DNA from: Globisporangium splendens
Taxonomy: Eukaryota > Oomycota > Peronosporomycetes > Pythiales > Pythiaceae
NCBI GenBank assembly: GCA_006386115.1
Contig: VFIW01000116.1
Coordinates: 62,001 to 126,000 of the forward strand
DNA: 64,000 nt
Direction of reading: 5' to 3'
The notes below the pieces were generated by a model. That model saw only the letters and a list, made by a program, of their open reading frames with translations, was not told the DNA's origin and made no database searches. The translations under genes were made by a program, and so were the position numbers. Numbering within the stretch: the first letter of the stretch is position 1; the number at the start of each line of letters is the position of its first letter. Shown here one piece after another: positions 1 through 9,953 of this stretch.

Positions 1-1239
1 AACAGCTCCAAGGTGTAGCGCATGCGTGACTTCATGCGCAGCGGATCCAGTCGCTCGGGGTTGCCCATCTCGAACGCGAGGATCTTCTGCCAGTCCGTCA
101 TCTGCGCGGCATCGGTTCGCGAGCCCGTGGAAGGGACAGCGAGCGCATTGATGTTGACGTGGTCAAAGAGCTTCTTGCGGTCGCGGAGAACGGCACGCGC
201 CGCGTCAAACTTCGGACGGAAAACCTTGAAAAAGTTCTGCGCAAGCGCTTCATTGTTGGGAATCGAGCGCTCGAACTTCTCGTACTCTCGCCATATCGCC
301 TCCATGTTGTGCAGCGGGATCGCCACGGCGCGATGGAAGAGCTTGCGCACGTTCAGGAACGCCTGTGGGTCCGTATCGTCCTGCACGAACGCCAAGTAGC
401 TCTGCCAGATCGGTGCCGCGTGGATCGACCCACCGACGCGCTCCAATGCGAGCTCGAATGCGTCACACATGAGCTGCCGCGCCGTGCGGATCGCCTCCGG
501 GTCTCGCGAGTCCACGGCGACGTCGACCTTGACGACCTTGGTGAAGTTGAGGTAGAACCTCCAGAGATCCACGTTCGGGCACCGGATCTGCATGAGCGAC
601 TTCTTGATGATCTCCTGCACGCGCTCGTAGTTCTTCTCGCGCAGCTCATGCTCCGCATAGAGCTTCCACCAGCGTCCCTGTCACGACGTATGAAGCGTCA
701 GTAATGTCAGCATAACAAAGCACATTGAGCTCTCACAAAGCATACAGAGGTTGGATAGAGTTCGAGGAACTTCTCGTAGTGCGCGCGCGCCTCGACCACC
801 GGCAGCAGCTGCACTTCGTTCATGAGCGCGATCCACGCGTCGGCGTTCCACTGGTCCTTCTCCACGGCCACGAGGCAGCGTTTGAACTTGGGCGTGTGCT
901 TCGACTCGTGCGGATCCTGTGGCGCCGCGGCAGTAGCAGATCCGTCCGCCGGTGGCAGCTGACTCCACTCGGCGTCCTCTTCCTCTTCGTCTTCCGCGTT
1001 CATCCACGCTTTCTGCGCATTTCACAAGCCAATCGAGTGAGTCCAGTGGGGCGGATTGCCTCGAGTTTAAAGGCCAATTGAGCACGTACCGAGAGCTCGT
1101 CGCCAGTGCCAGTGGCTGGAGCACCAGCAGCAACAGCAACAGTGCTTGGGGCCGTGGTGATGGGCTCGTCCTCCTCGGAGCTGTCGTCGGATCCGGCGGC
1201 GCGCGGCGGCTTCTCTGCGGGCAGCGGCTCCATGTTCAT
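1..1239 (-). CDS. CSTF3: Cleavage stimulation factor subunit 3 (CstF77/Rna14-like), 5' part of gene
   Basis: Scaffold subunit of the nuclear pre-mRNA 3'-end cleavage and polyadenylation complex, built from HAT (half-a-TPR) repeats of the Suf domain. The model has exon 1 at 1239-1090, exon 2 at 1012-746 and exon 3 from 677 out of the left edge; all junctions are GT-AG and phase 0. The N-terminus is acidic and Ala/Thr rich. HAT-like text starts with the motif DAWIALMNEVQ and continues with YEKFLELYPTSGRWWKLY across the second junction, matching the CstF77 pattern W..Y...E. The remaining 677 bases read through without a stop and keep the helical W/Y spacing (for example LWRFYLNFTK). The gene is partial because its 3' end lies outside the window. 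It is divergent from the disrupted locus starting near 1.6 kb. Confidence 0.85.
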
Positions 1240-1622
1240 TCGCGCTCAATATGGGGCTGTCGGTGGCAGACAAGCTGGATGCGACCCGAGTACCATAAAG
1301 ATTGCTTTAATTACTACTCTTTCAAATTATTGACGATGCCAACGATTGGATTAATTTTAGCATTCTCGTAATGCTGTACTTTACACCAATAAGAACAGAT
1401 AAATGAAGATAGATGGAGTATAATTGGCTAAAATGTTGGATGACCGATCTTGAAAAGCCACATGCAGCGCATTTCCCACCAAGAATGAGAATGGCGCGCG
1501 TGCGGGTGGGGACTCCGTGCGCGTACGCTTGCGACGACGACGCAAGGGACCGCGCAGGGTCACAACGGTCATAGGATCGATCAGAACCTACGTCGTCTTC
1601 TCCGCGTGCTGCCGTTGAGATC

Positions 1623-4600
1623 GTGGGCGTCTTCGCAGATCATCTCGTGGCGCACGATCGTTCGATGAACCAGTTGCAGTTCCGTTCCATCGCCGAGTTG
1701 AATGCATCGCCTGCGATGCGTGGTGCAGCAGCGAGCGGACCAACACACACGATAAGTGTACCTGATAACGTGTGTATACCCCGCCACTATGGACAAAATT
1801 CCCGCTTCGCTGTGATGCGGCGGAGAAACCACGACGACAGAGTTGTTATGCACGGCGACACGGATCCGAAGCACCGCCTGAGCGTGTGGCTCGTGGATCT
1901 CGAGGGTAAATTGACTGCAAACGCCGCCTGCGATTCTCTCAACTGCTTTGGCCAAGGCGTTGATGTCGTGGATGGATATGTGGATACCGATGGGAACACC
2001 GTCGTGCTCGTGGACGCTTCACCAAGTCGACTCTGGCGCTGGACAGCAGGGGCAAGTACTAGTAACAGTGAAGGCAATTGTGACGCAAGCCAAAGCGAGT
2101 GGCAAGGAGAATGGATGGCGCGCGATCTTTCTGCGCCACATCGTCGTGGCGATTGTAGTGCATTCCACGAAGGCGGAGCAAAATCTGTGCGCACTTGTTG
2201 GGCGGGGCGATTCGTTTGCTCGTCGCTTCTTGGCCGATGCTTCCTGTTTATCTGCGTGAAATGGGATCTTTGTGGTGCAATACGTCTGAGAGAGTGGACG
2301 ATTGACATAGAGTTGAAATGGCAACCGATCCAGTATGCATCAATAGTGATCCCAGTCGCTGAGCTTTCAGATACAGCGAAGGAGGCGTCATCGCATCAGA
2401 AACCTCCCGTCTTGCAACTTCGCATGAATCCGTCCTGGAGCCACGCAGCCATCGCAGTGCAGAATACGCTGCTGGTGGTTCCTGTCACCTCCGACCTTGA
2501 TGGGGGAAATGACTACCGACTCAAGCGTTCCATATCATTGGAACAAGACATTGCCGATGTCACATGGGTGGATGGACGAAGCACACTCGCACTCTTGGTT
2601 GCTCATGGTAAGCGCTCACCCACAGCGCGCTTTCGGCGGCATTCATTACCTCAATCTCTTTTTGTCCACGCTGCCTCGTATAGGACAGGTGCTAGTAATT
2701 TCACTGTGCGGAAGCAGCGGACTGGATCTTCTTGACATTGAGACGCAAAGCACGACGTCGAAGCGACTCAGTCTCAGTGCGCTCATGAACAAAGCGGTCT
2801 CGTCGGCATCGCATGTACGATTTTTGAGCATTCTAATGGAGGAACCTTAAAGTGCATGCCCCTTAATGTTGTACTTTTTTTGACTGTTTGAGCAAGTCAT
2901 TTGGATTGAGGGTATTAAGGAAATGGTGATTCCGTGTGGCGGGAGCGTGATTCTGTTTCTTGTAGAAGTGACTCAACTGAGTCCCGCGGCATTTGATACC
3001 CAGAACGCAAGTTTGAAGACAACCACAAGCAACGACCATGGGATTTTTCGCCGAAAGCGACGGCGGCAGCAAAACGAGACGAACGTAAGCAGAAGCTAAA
3101 TTGTTTCTACCTGAACTGTTTTTCTGGTAAATGCTGAACAAACATATCTACACACGTAGGCGGCGCGAGTGGACGACAAGCTCCGAAACCATCTTGAGCA
3201 AACTCCGTCCCCAAGTGCCGTCGTGCTGATCCACATTGCGCGACTCGCCCTCTACGAGAGTGGCACCACTTGTGTTCAAGATGTGTTCTTCACGCTCATG
3301 AGCATTGGGTACCAGCAAGTCAAAAGCGCATCCAACATGGACCTCGACGATCAACCACTAATCGAAGGACTGTTGAGTCTCGCGATTTCCGTGGAACCAA
3401 GGTTACGACATCGAATTAGCGCGAAGATACTAGCAGCTCCACCAGCGTTCTCATCGCGAGCTGAGCGAAGAGCCTATTATCACAGAGAAATGAGCGACCT
3501 CGCTCAGATTTGTCAGTCTTTTGGGCAAACCGACGGTCACGCTTCAACTTCCCCGTCGCGAGCAGCTACCACGGCAAGTTACTTCCAAGTGTACTTGCCG
3601 ACTATCATGGACAGAATCCACGAATTGATCTCTGAAAGCGAGCTAGTTGATGGACAAAGCGTGCTGCAGTCGCTTTCGTTTTGCCAGCGTATGGCCGAGA
3701 ATCACTTTGAAGTAGTGCTTGTAGAAGCAGAAAAAGCGTCAGGTACCAAGAAATTGCATACAGGAGCAGACGATGCCAGAGTCCGAGGCTCTACAGCACG
3801 TGATTCGCTGCTCTTGATCGTGTTGGCATACACAATGACGTGCACTTCGCTGCGAATCGACACTGTCGTGCTCGACCTGCCGCATATTGTGTCCATTGCA
3901 AAGTTACGAGGCAAAGGCGTTCGAAAAGAGCAGCTCGTTTGCTTTGCAACGCTCGTCAGTGATACGCTGGTACAAGATTTTCTCTCCGTTCACAACCGCA
4001 CGGCGACGCCATCGTGGAATCTCGAGAAAGCGCTCATGTTCGCAAGGAAAACGCAGACTTTAGAGCTGCTGGTGGATTTCTGCACGACCAGCAAAAGCGC
4101 ATTTGTGCACGAGTGCTTGAAAGAGCTGTCTATTCGTCAGGCGAAGCTGTTTCTCAATTCAAAGTCCATCCTGTTTGACGAACGCGTTTGGCATGTACAC
4201 GAAGCGCCTTCTGAACAACTTGGACGACATGGACACTGATTTTCCAGCAGCAGAACGAGACAAAAAGAAAAGCGCGGTGCACAGTCGCTACTGGATCCAT
4301 GCCAGCCACGAATCCGGAGCACGATCTCGTTGCTTCCGCCTCAAACCCTGAATCGTGTGGCATCTGAAGCAGCTGATGACGAGTTATGAGCAGAGCTTGC
4401 TTGACATTTTCGACCGCGTTTTCCTAATCGACTTTTTAAGCGGACGCTGTGGAAACCCTGAAGAAGTCAAATTTATCACGAAGTTTGTCAACAAAGCGCA
4501 AGACGCAGTTTCTTGCGAGCAATGGCACCATACTCGTCTGAGTTTCGACAACTACCAGCAACTGTTCAATCGAAGCCGCAGCGGAAATCCGAGCCACTTT

Positions 4601-7126
4601 CGCGTCGACAAGATTGTCCGAACCCTTGCGATGGTCATCTGGGCGATCTGGATCCGGGAGCGGTGTGCGTACTGCATGCGCAGTATCGAGCTCCTGAAAC
4701 GCTATGAAGAGCTCAATCGAGCGCAGCACATTGGTGATGAAGAGAGAAAACAAATCGGGCCACTTGCTGCGACGTGTGCTCTGCAATTGAACGTCCTTGG
4801 AATCCTCGCTGGCAAGACAGACGATGCGTTTGCGCTTCAGATTTCGCTGCTGGAGGTGGCAGCAAAACTAAACTCGAGCAAAGCGACAGCAGTCGTGTGC
4901 TGGGCTTTCCCAGCTGACAAAATTCAAGCACGATACCTCAAACGATACAAAGCATTACGCGCAGCGCTCAAAGCGGGAAGTGATCTCGCTTTGGATGGAC
5001 CACCGATCGGAGAAACGGAGCATCGATGCCGGTTTATCCAACGGCACGTCAAGAAAAGCATTCGCTGGAGCATTACGAGTGGCTCGATGAAAGCTGGATC
5101 GACGTATCCCGAGAGTCCGAGGAAGCACGAGATGACTCGAAGTTGGACTTCTGAAATCGATGCGCTGGTGAATTGCTGCTGCGATCTCGAGTTTCAGAAA
5201 ACTACGTGGGAGTTGATCCAGAAACGATTCGTCGGAGGCTCTAAAGCGTTGGTGCATGACGACAACAAGAACGAGACAAACAAGGACGAGCTCAAGAAGC
5301 TTCTTCTAGAGAGCCGAGCGTCGATGGTGGATGGTTTCATCTCGAGACAAGAAGTCATGTCGCTTTTGCAGGAACAAAAGCGCGAACTGGAAGGAAAAGT
5401 GCAATCGCTCAGTAGGACATCAGAAGGGGAAAACGAACTCTGTGCCGAGCCACTGCCAGTCAAAGAAACGAGACCTTCTTTGCAGCCAAGAATCACTGCG
5501 AACCCAACATCTTTGGATCAAGCACCAGCACAAACAATCACACTTGCCAACAAATCGTATATGACCCGAGAGATTCTGCAAGATGAGGACGACAGCGAAA
5601 ATCAGAAGCGGAAACGCAAGCTATCTCAACAAATGGACCGACGGGAGTCTGTTCAAAATGTGCTCAAGCTCTTGAGTTTACAAAAGCAGCAGCCTGACAT
5701 TCACAAAATGGACAGTGCTCGAAACCTGGCTGTCAGTCCTGGCGCTCAGCGCTCTCGGTCTCAGCGCGGTGTTGCCAAAGTGCCAGAAGGAGTCATTACT
5801 AGTGGCAGTACTCCGAGTCCAAAACGACATGTGCGAGACACGACTGTACGTCGAGCCATGAGCTTTGCTGCAAGGGCTTCTAAGGACATTCGGGAGGAAC
5901 AACCCGACCAAGGTGCCCGATCAGCTGCAAGGATCCCACCAGAGACTTTGCCTCACCCAGAGCGCGCTCCCACTCATGTCTTTCCGCTTCGATATGATCG
6001 CGACATGGAAGCATCCAGTTTGAAATTCTTAGATCCTAATTCGGCGAAATCGATTTCCTTCAAGACAAAGCAGTTCACATTCCAGGAACGCGAAGCACGT
6101 GGTGCAAACCGGACTGTCCTTCGTAGTGTTGAGAATATAGCAGACACGACAAAAGTCTTCGGACAGCAAGCGCTCAAACGGAGAGCGCTGACCGAGGGGA
6201 AGTCCCAGGACCAGAACAGGGCAAGCCCAAACTTGAGCAACAAAGGATCAAAGTTTCTGTGACGAAAGACTCCGAGACGCAATCTGAAATCGAGAAGAAG
6301 GAAGCACAAGACACCCAGGAAGCGTCCATTCAATGCAGATTTCAGGAGAAACCCCCACAACAGTCTCGCAAAACCAACAGAGAAGACGATACGTCAAGTC
6401 TGCTGCGAAAATACCCCGTATTCGTTGATTTAAAGCCAAGAACAAGTGACCAACCCAATGCTCAGCGATATTTGCAAGTCGTTCGATTCGCAAAGCATAG
6501 CAGTCAAGGTAGCAATGCACCCGAAGTATCCCAAGTAGCTGTTGTCCGTGAAACCTGGCCTGAAGACGCGATTCTGCCGGAACAAACAACACCTGAGGCG
6601 ATTGCAAAAGCATCGCTAGGCGAACAAACTACTACTTCTGAAGCAACGACTGACAGACGTCCACCTCATTTATCAGAGCAGAGGAGACCGGCACGCGATC
6701 ATGAACCATTTAGACTGCACAGCCTACGAGAGCTGTATCGAGGTCACTCGCAAGAAGAGCAAGCGTTGTCTCCTGAAACGCAGAGACCCACTCGTGAGAG
6801 TGATCGAGAACGACTGCGGAGCCTTCAAGAACTGTATCGGAATCACTTCACCGTGTCGTCTTCATCAGCAGGTCTACCAAAATCGGATGGAAAGCGGAAA
6901 GTCCCGGTTTCTAGCGGCCGATATTCGTTGCTCGGGTTGAGAGAAGACATGGACTGTAGCAGACGCAATCGACGATTCTGAGGACCAAATGAAAACGGCG
7001 ACTGCGACGGGGGACTCGACGACAGCGAGTGCATTCTCGAAGAAAGCCACGGAAGACATCGTCGAAGCCAAGTACGTATTCCCACAACCAATACCACGCG
7101 GATATGCAACAAGTCAAACGTACTGA
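1623..7126 (+). pseudogene. Large unrecognised gene, reading frame disrupted or unresolved
   Basis: I do not recognise this gene. Protein-like text runs from about 1623 to the stop at 7124-7126, but it moves between frames. Two early introns look genuine: 2610-2684 (GTAAGC to TAG) and 2815-2898, giving a beta-strand-rich, propeller-like N-terminal region. A third probable intron (3108-3157) leads to a helical region. Later frame changes near 2050-2300, 4190-4350, 5030-5150, 6180-6260 and 6940 lack a clear GT-AG pair of normal size. The middle is helical (motifs LLDIFDRVFLIDFL, WAIWIRERCAYCMRSIELL). The last third is low-complexity, basic and Ser/Gln rich, ending in SQTY. Propeller, then helical solenoid, then basic tail resembles some nucleoporins (ELYS type), but no residue-level match was seen. 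It may be a decaying gene, a gene with non-standard introns, or a poorly assembled stretch. Confidence 0.4.
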
Positions 7127-7351
7127 ACCGATCGACGACATATCTTTGTTGTCTATTGTATATGACTGAATCTGGTGCCTTGTGAAAAAATCAAAAAATC
7201 AAAAAAATCAAAATGAAAACACAGGAAATTGATGCACAGGATCGAGAAACTTGCGCTTGGCGACGACGGCGAGGGCGAAAGGCCAGCGCATTAAAAGTGC
7301 AGCAACAGCTTCGATTTGTGCGATTTCTTGGTGTTGGAGAATCCCGGGCGA

Positions 7352-8608
7352 CTATGACGGTGTTTCAGGGGTCTCGACTTCAAGCGCTTGCTCCTTCTCC
7401 GCTACAATGCTGTCGACGCGGAATTCCTGGATTTTGTGTAACCATGTCTTGCAAGTTAGCGACCTACAGGAAAGTAACGCACGTCATGGTTAGATCGAAA
7501 GCACGGATTAATCTTCCAATGAAAGATGATCTCGTGCAGATGGGTGATAAAATACCATGCTGTCCGATCCGATTCCGAGAGGAACGTGAACACGTTGGAG
7601 AGCACCGCTCTATCCATCGATCTCCAGTTCAGCGCTGATGACAAGTAAGTACAAGTGCCACATCATAAACGAGCGTGAGCATCCTCGTTTCCATAGCATG
7701 TACCTATTGTCGTGGAAAATCATCGTACCTCGGATCTCCCACGCGAGCGTCTCGATTTGCTCTTCGACGCTCTGCTTCTGCTTTTCCGACGCTTCTTTTT
7801 CCTCCTCGCGTGTGCGCAATTGCTCTCGGAGCTCTTCGATTTGCTTCTTCATGAACTCGATGCTCTGGTCGTGCGCTTCGATCGTCGTCTGCAGGCGGCC
7901 CAGCTCCGTGTCTTTGCTCAAAAGCGCGCGCTCCCGATCGCACCGCGCCCGCTGCGCCAGTGCCGTTTTCCGCTCCGCTGAGATCTCGGGCGTCTCCTGC
8001 TTGAGCTCGATCGTGTACGCGAGCTGCTTGGTATTGAGCCACGAGAACGAGTTGTCCCAGATGAGCAGCACCATCCCAGGTCCCACGAGCTCCAACTGCG
8101 CTGTGATGTGCTGCTTTTGGCTCTCGTACCGCTGCGGCTCCACGAGCTCGACCATTGTGCCGTCCGCGCAGATCATTTGCACTGCACACAGTAAATAACG
8201 CCTTAGTCAGAACAACTCATTTACAACACACCAAAAACACATCGCACACAATGTACCGGAGAAGTTGACGTCGTAGTCCCTCGTGTAGAACTCGTAGTGC
8301 AGCACGCCCTTGGGCGCGTCGATCTTGATCGGCAGCTGGAACACGCTCGCGGCCGCGATGGGCACGTGCGTGCTCTTCCACTGAAGCGCGTTCACGATCT
8401 GGCTCTGGTTCTGCGGCGGCTTGGGTGGCGACGGCTGCTGCTGCTGCTGGCTGATGCGCTGCGTCGCGGGCAGCCCGTCGATGGCCACCAGCAGCTGGCG
8501 CCACTCGGGACGCGCGCTCAGCGTCTGGTCGCGCAGCGCCTGCTCCTCCGCCGCGCGCTGCTTGCCCTGCACGCGCTCCATGCGCCGTTCCTTGGCTCGC
8601 CGCGTCAT
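7352..8608 (-). CDS. GOLD domain / coiled-coil / F-box protein
   Basis: The four-exon model is phase-consistent: 8608-8257, 8181-7729, 7634-7556 and 7463-7352 (stop TAG). After a basic, Gln/Pro-rich N-terminus comes a GOLD-type beta-sandwich, the motif VLHYEFYTRDYDVNFSV followed by GPGMVLLIWDNSFSWLNTK, close to the GOLD domain of FYCO1/TMED8-like proteins. A coiled coil follows (ERALLSKDTELGRLQTTIEA, then KQIEELREQLRTREEEKEA). The two short last exons join to give SMDRAVLSNVFTFLSESDRT and then AWSLTCKTWLHKIQEF, which has F-box spacing (LxxxFxFLxxxDxxxxSLxCKxW). GOLD domains mediate protein or lipid contacts in membrane traffic; an F-box would link to SKP1/cullin ligases. That combined role is inference. 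The intron sites were called by eye. The (ATCTGTCT)n microsatellite touches the chosen start codon, so translation could begin elsewhere. Confidence 0.65.
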
Positions 8609-8671
8609 ATCTATCTGTCTATCTGTCTATCTGTCTATCTGTCTATCTGTCTATCTGTCTATCTGTCTATC
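8609..8671. repeat. (ATCTGTCT)n microsatellite
   Basis: About seven near-perfect copies of the octamer ATCTGTCT lie directly against the start codon of the minus-strand GOLD/F-box gene, so in the mRNA they read as an AGACAGAT 5' leader tract. Seen directly in the sequence. Confidence 0.95.
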
Positions 8672-9036
8672 GGACAGTGACCGAAAATAAGAGGGCAGGC
8701 GACGTGGCGTAACCTGGTTACGCGGGGTTCCTAGCCAAGGTTACGTTCCGGAAAGCTTCCTCATGTTGAAGCTTGGTTGATCAAAACACGATGAGAAAAT
8801 TGAGATTGCACCAAAACACGGTTTTCAAGTTTTCAATTAGGGACAAGTGGGACTGGTGTTTATTGTGTTTGGGTTCAAATGCTGCAAAATGGGTGGAATT
8901 TGATTCCGACACAAACAGGGCAAGGCATAAGCTCTTTCTTGGAAATGCATTTCTTCCTGACTGAAGGAAACTAGACACTCGTAAAGATGCACGGCGTATA
9001 CGCAATAAAAGAGGCAAAAACAGCACGACTTGGGGT
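8672..9036. other. Intergenic spacer
   Basis: Lies between the start of the GOLD/F-box gene and the stop of the small HhH gene, both on the minus strand. It is AT-richer than its neighbours. A 63-codon plus-strand ORF (8773-8964) has no recognisable content. No promoter element was recognised. Confidence 0.4.
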
Positions 9037-9592
9037 CTATTGGAATTCCGCAGCGTCATAAATACCAGGAAGCATGGTGTTCACCTTCTCAGCGATCGCC
9101 ATGACGATCCCACTGCATACGTAACAAACAACCGAATCAGCTTTAGCTTTGAATGCACATCTCACAGGCAGTGGTAATAAAGAAACAGTCGTACCTGCGG
9201 TACGCCGTGATGCCCTTGGACTTCAACCAGAACCAGAACGCGTCACAGTGCGCAGCGCAATCGAGCAATCCGTCGTCGTTCTCATCCGAGTTTTTCTGCA
9301 ACACGAGGATAAACCATGTACAAGGTCAAGCACTGCTTCCTATACATTCTACCAACACACAAACCCATACGCTTTCATATTCGATGCATACCTTGAGCAG
9401 CAGGAATTTGCCGATGAGCTGGAAGGTGTTCTCCACTTGGTCGCTGTCCTCGCCCGCCGCGAGTTTGGTGACGGCGGCAGGGCCGATGCCCGGCACCTCG
9501 GTGAGGTCGCCCGTGAGCGGCGCGCGCAGGAAGTCGGCGAGCGTGTCCTCGGCGACGCGGGACTTCTGGGGGTCGTAGCCGTCGGCGCTCAT
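9037..9592 (-). CDS. Small helix-hairpin-helix protein, BAF-like fold
   Basis: The three-exon model agrees in phase: 9592-9392, 9295-9195 and 9112-9037. It gives a protein of about 125 residues starting MSADGYDPQKSRV. The first half has a helix-hairpin-helix signature (LTEVPGIGPAAVTKLA), a non-specific DNA-binding motif. The second half has FQLIGKFLLLK, then CDAFWFWLKSKGITAYRSG and MAIAEKVNTMLPGIYD. The order HhH, then LIGKFL, then a C-terminal helical pair resembles barrier-to-autointegration-like proteins; I recall similar small proteins in other oomycetes and algae, but no function. An upstream in-frame extension to 9745 exists but is low-complexity, so the ATG at 9592 is preferred. Confidence 0.7.
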
Positions 9593-9953
9593 GATGCTTC
9601 CTTCTGGTCTCTTTGGCTTCTCTCGGAATGGGCGGGATCTAGGTTTCCTTCCCTCACGTTGTGGTTTGCTTTTTACGGCCGTAAAAACGATGGTCGCAGT
9701 TCGAAAAAAAGGGGTATTTACGAAAAAGGGACCATCATTCTGCATTCAATCTGTGACGTGGTGCAAGTGGATCGGATATGGCTTGACAATGGACGGAATG
9801 AAAAGACAAGTGGATGGAGAATGAAAAAGCAATTATAATCGATTATACAATCGCTATCAATGAACAGAAAGAACGTACAGAGCATACACCACATTCAGGC
9901 ACATTACACTTCGTATGCATTTGATGCAAAGACTGGTACGCGCGAGAGCGTGT
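9593..9953. other. Intergenic spacer
   Basis: Contains the upstream region of the HhH gene and the 3' flank of the Pro/Thr repeat gene. A near-palindromic AT stretch, ATAATCGATTATA, lies around 9835-9847. Nothing else was recognised. Confidence 0.4.
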
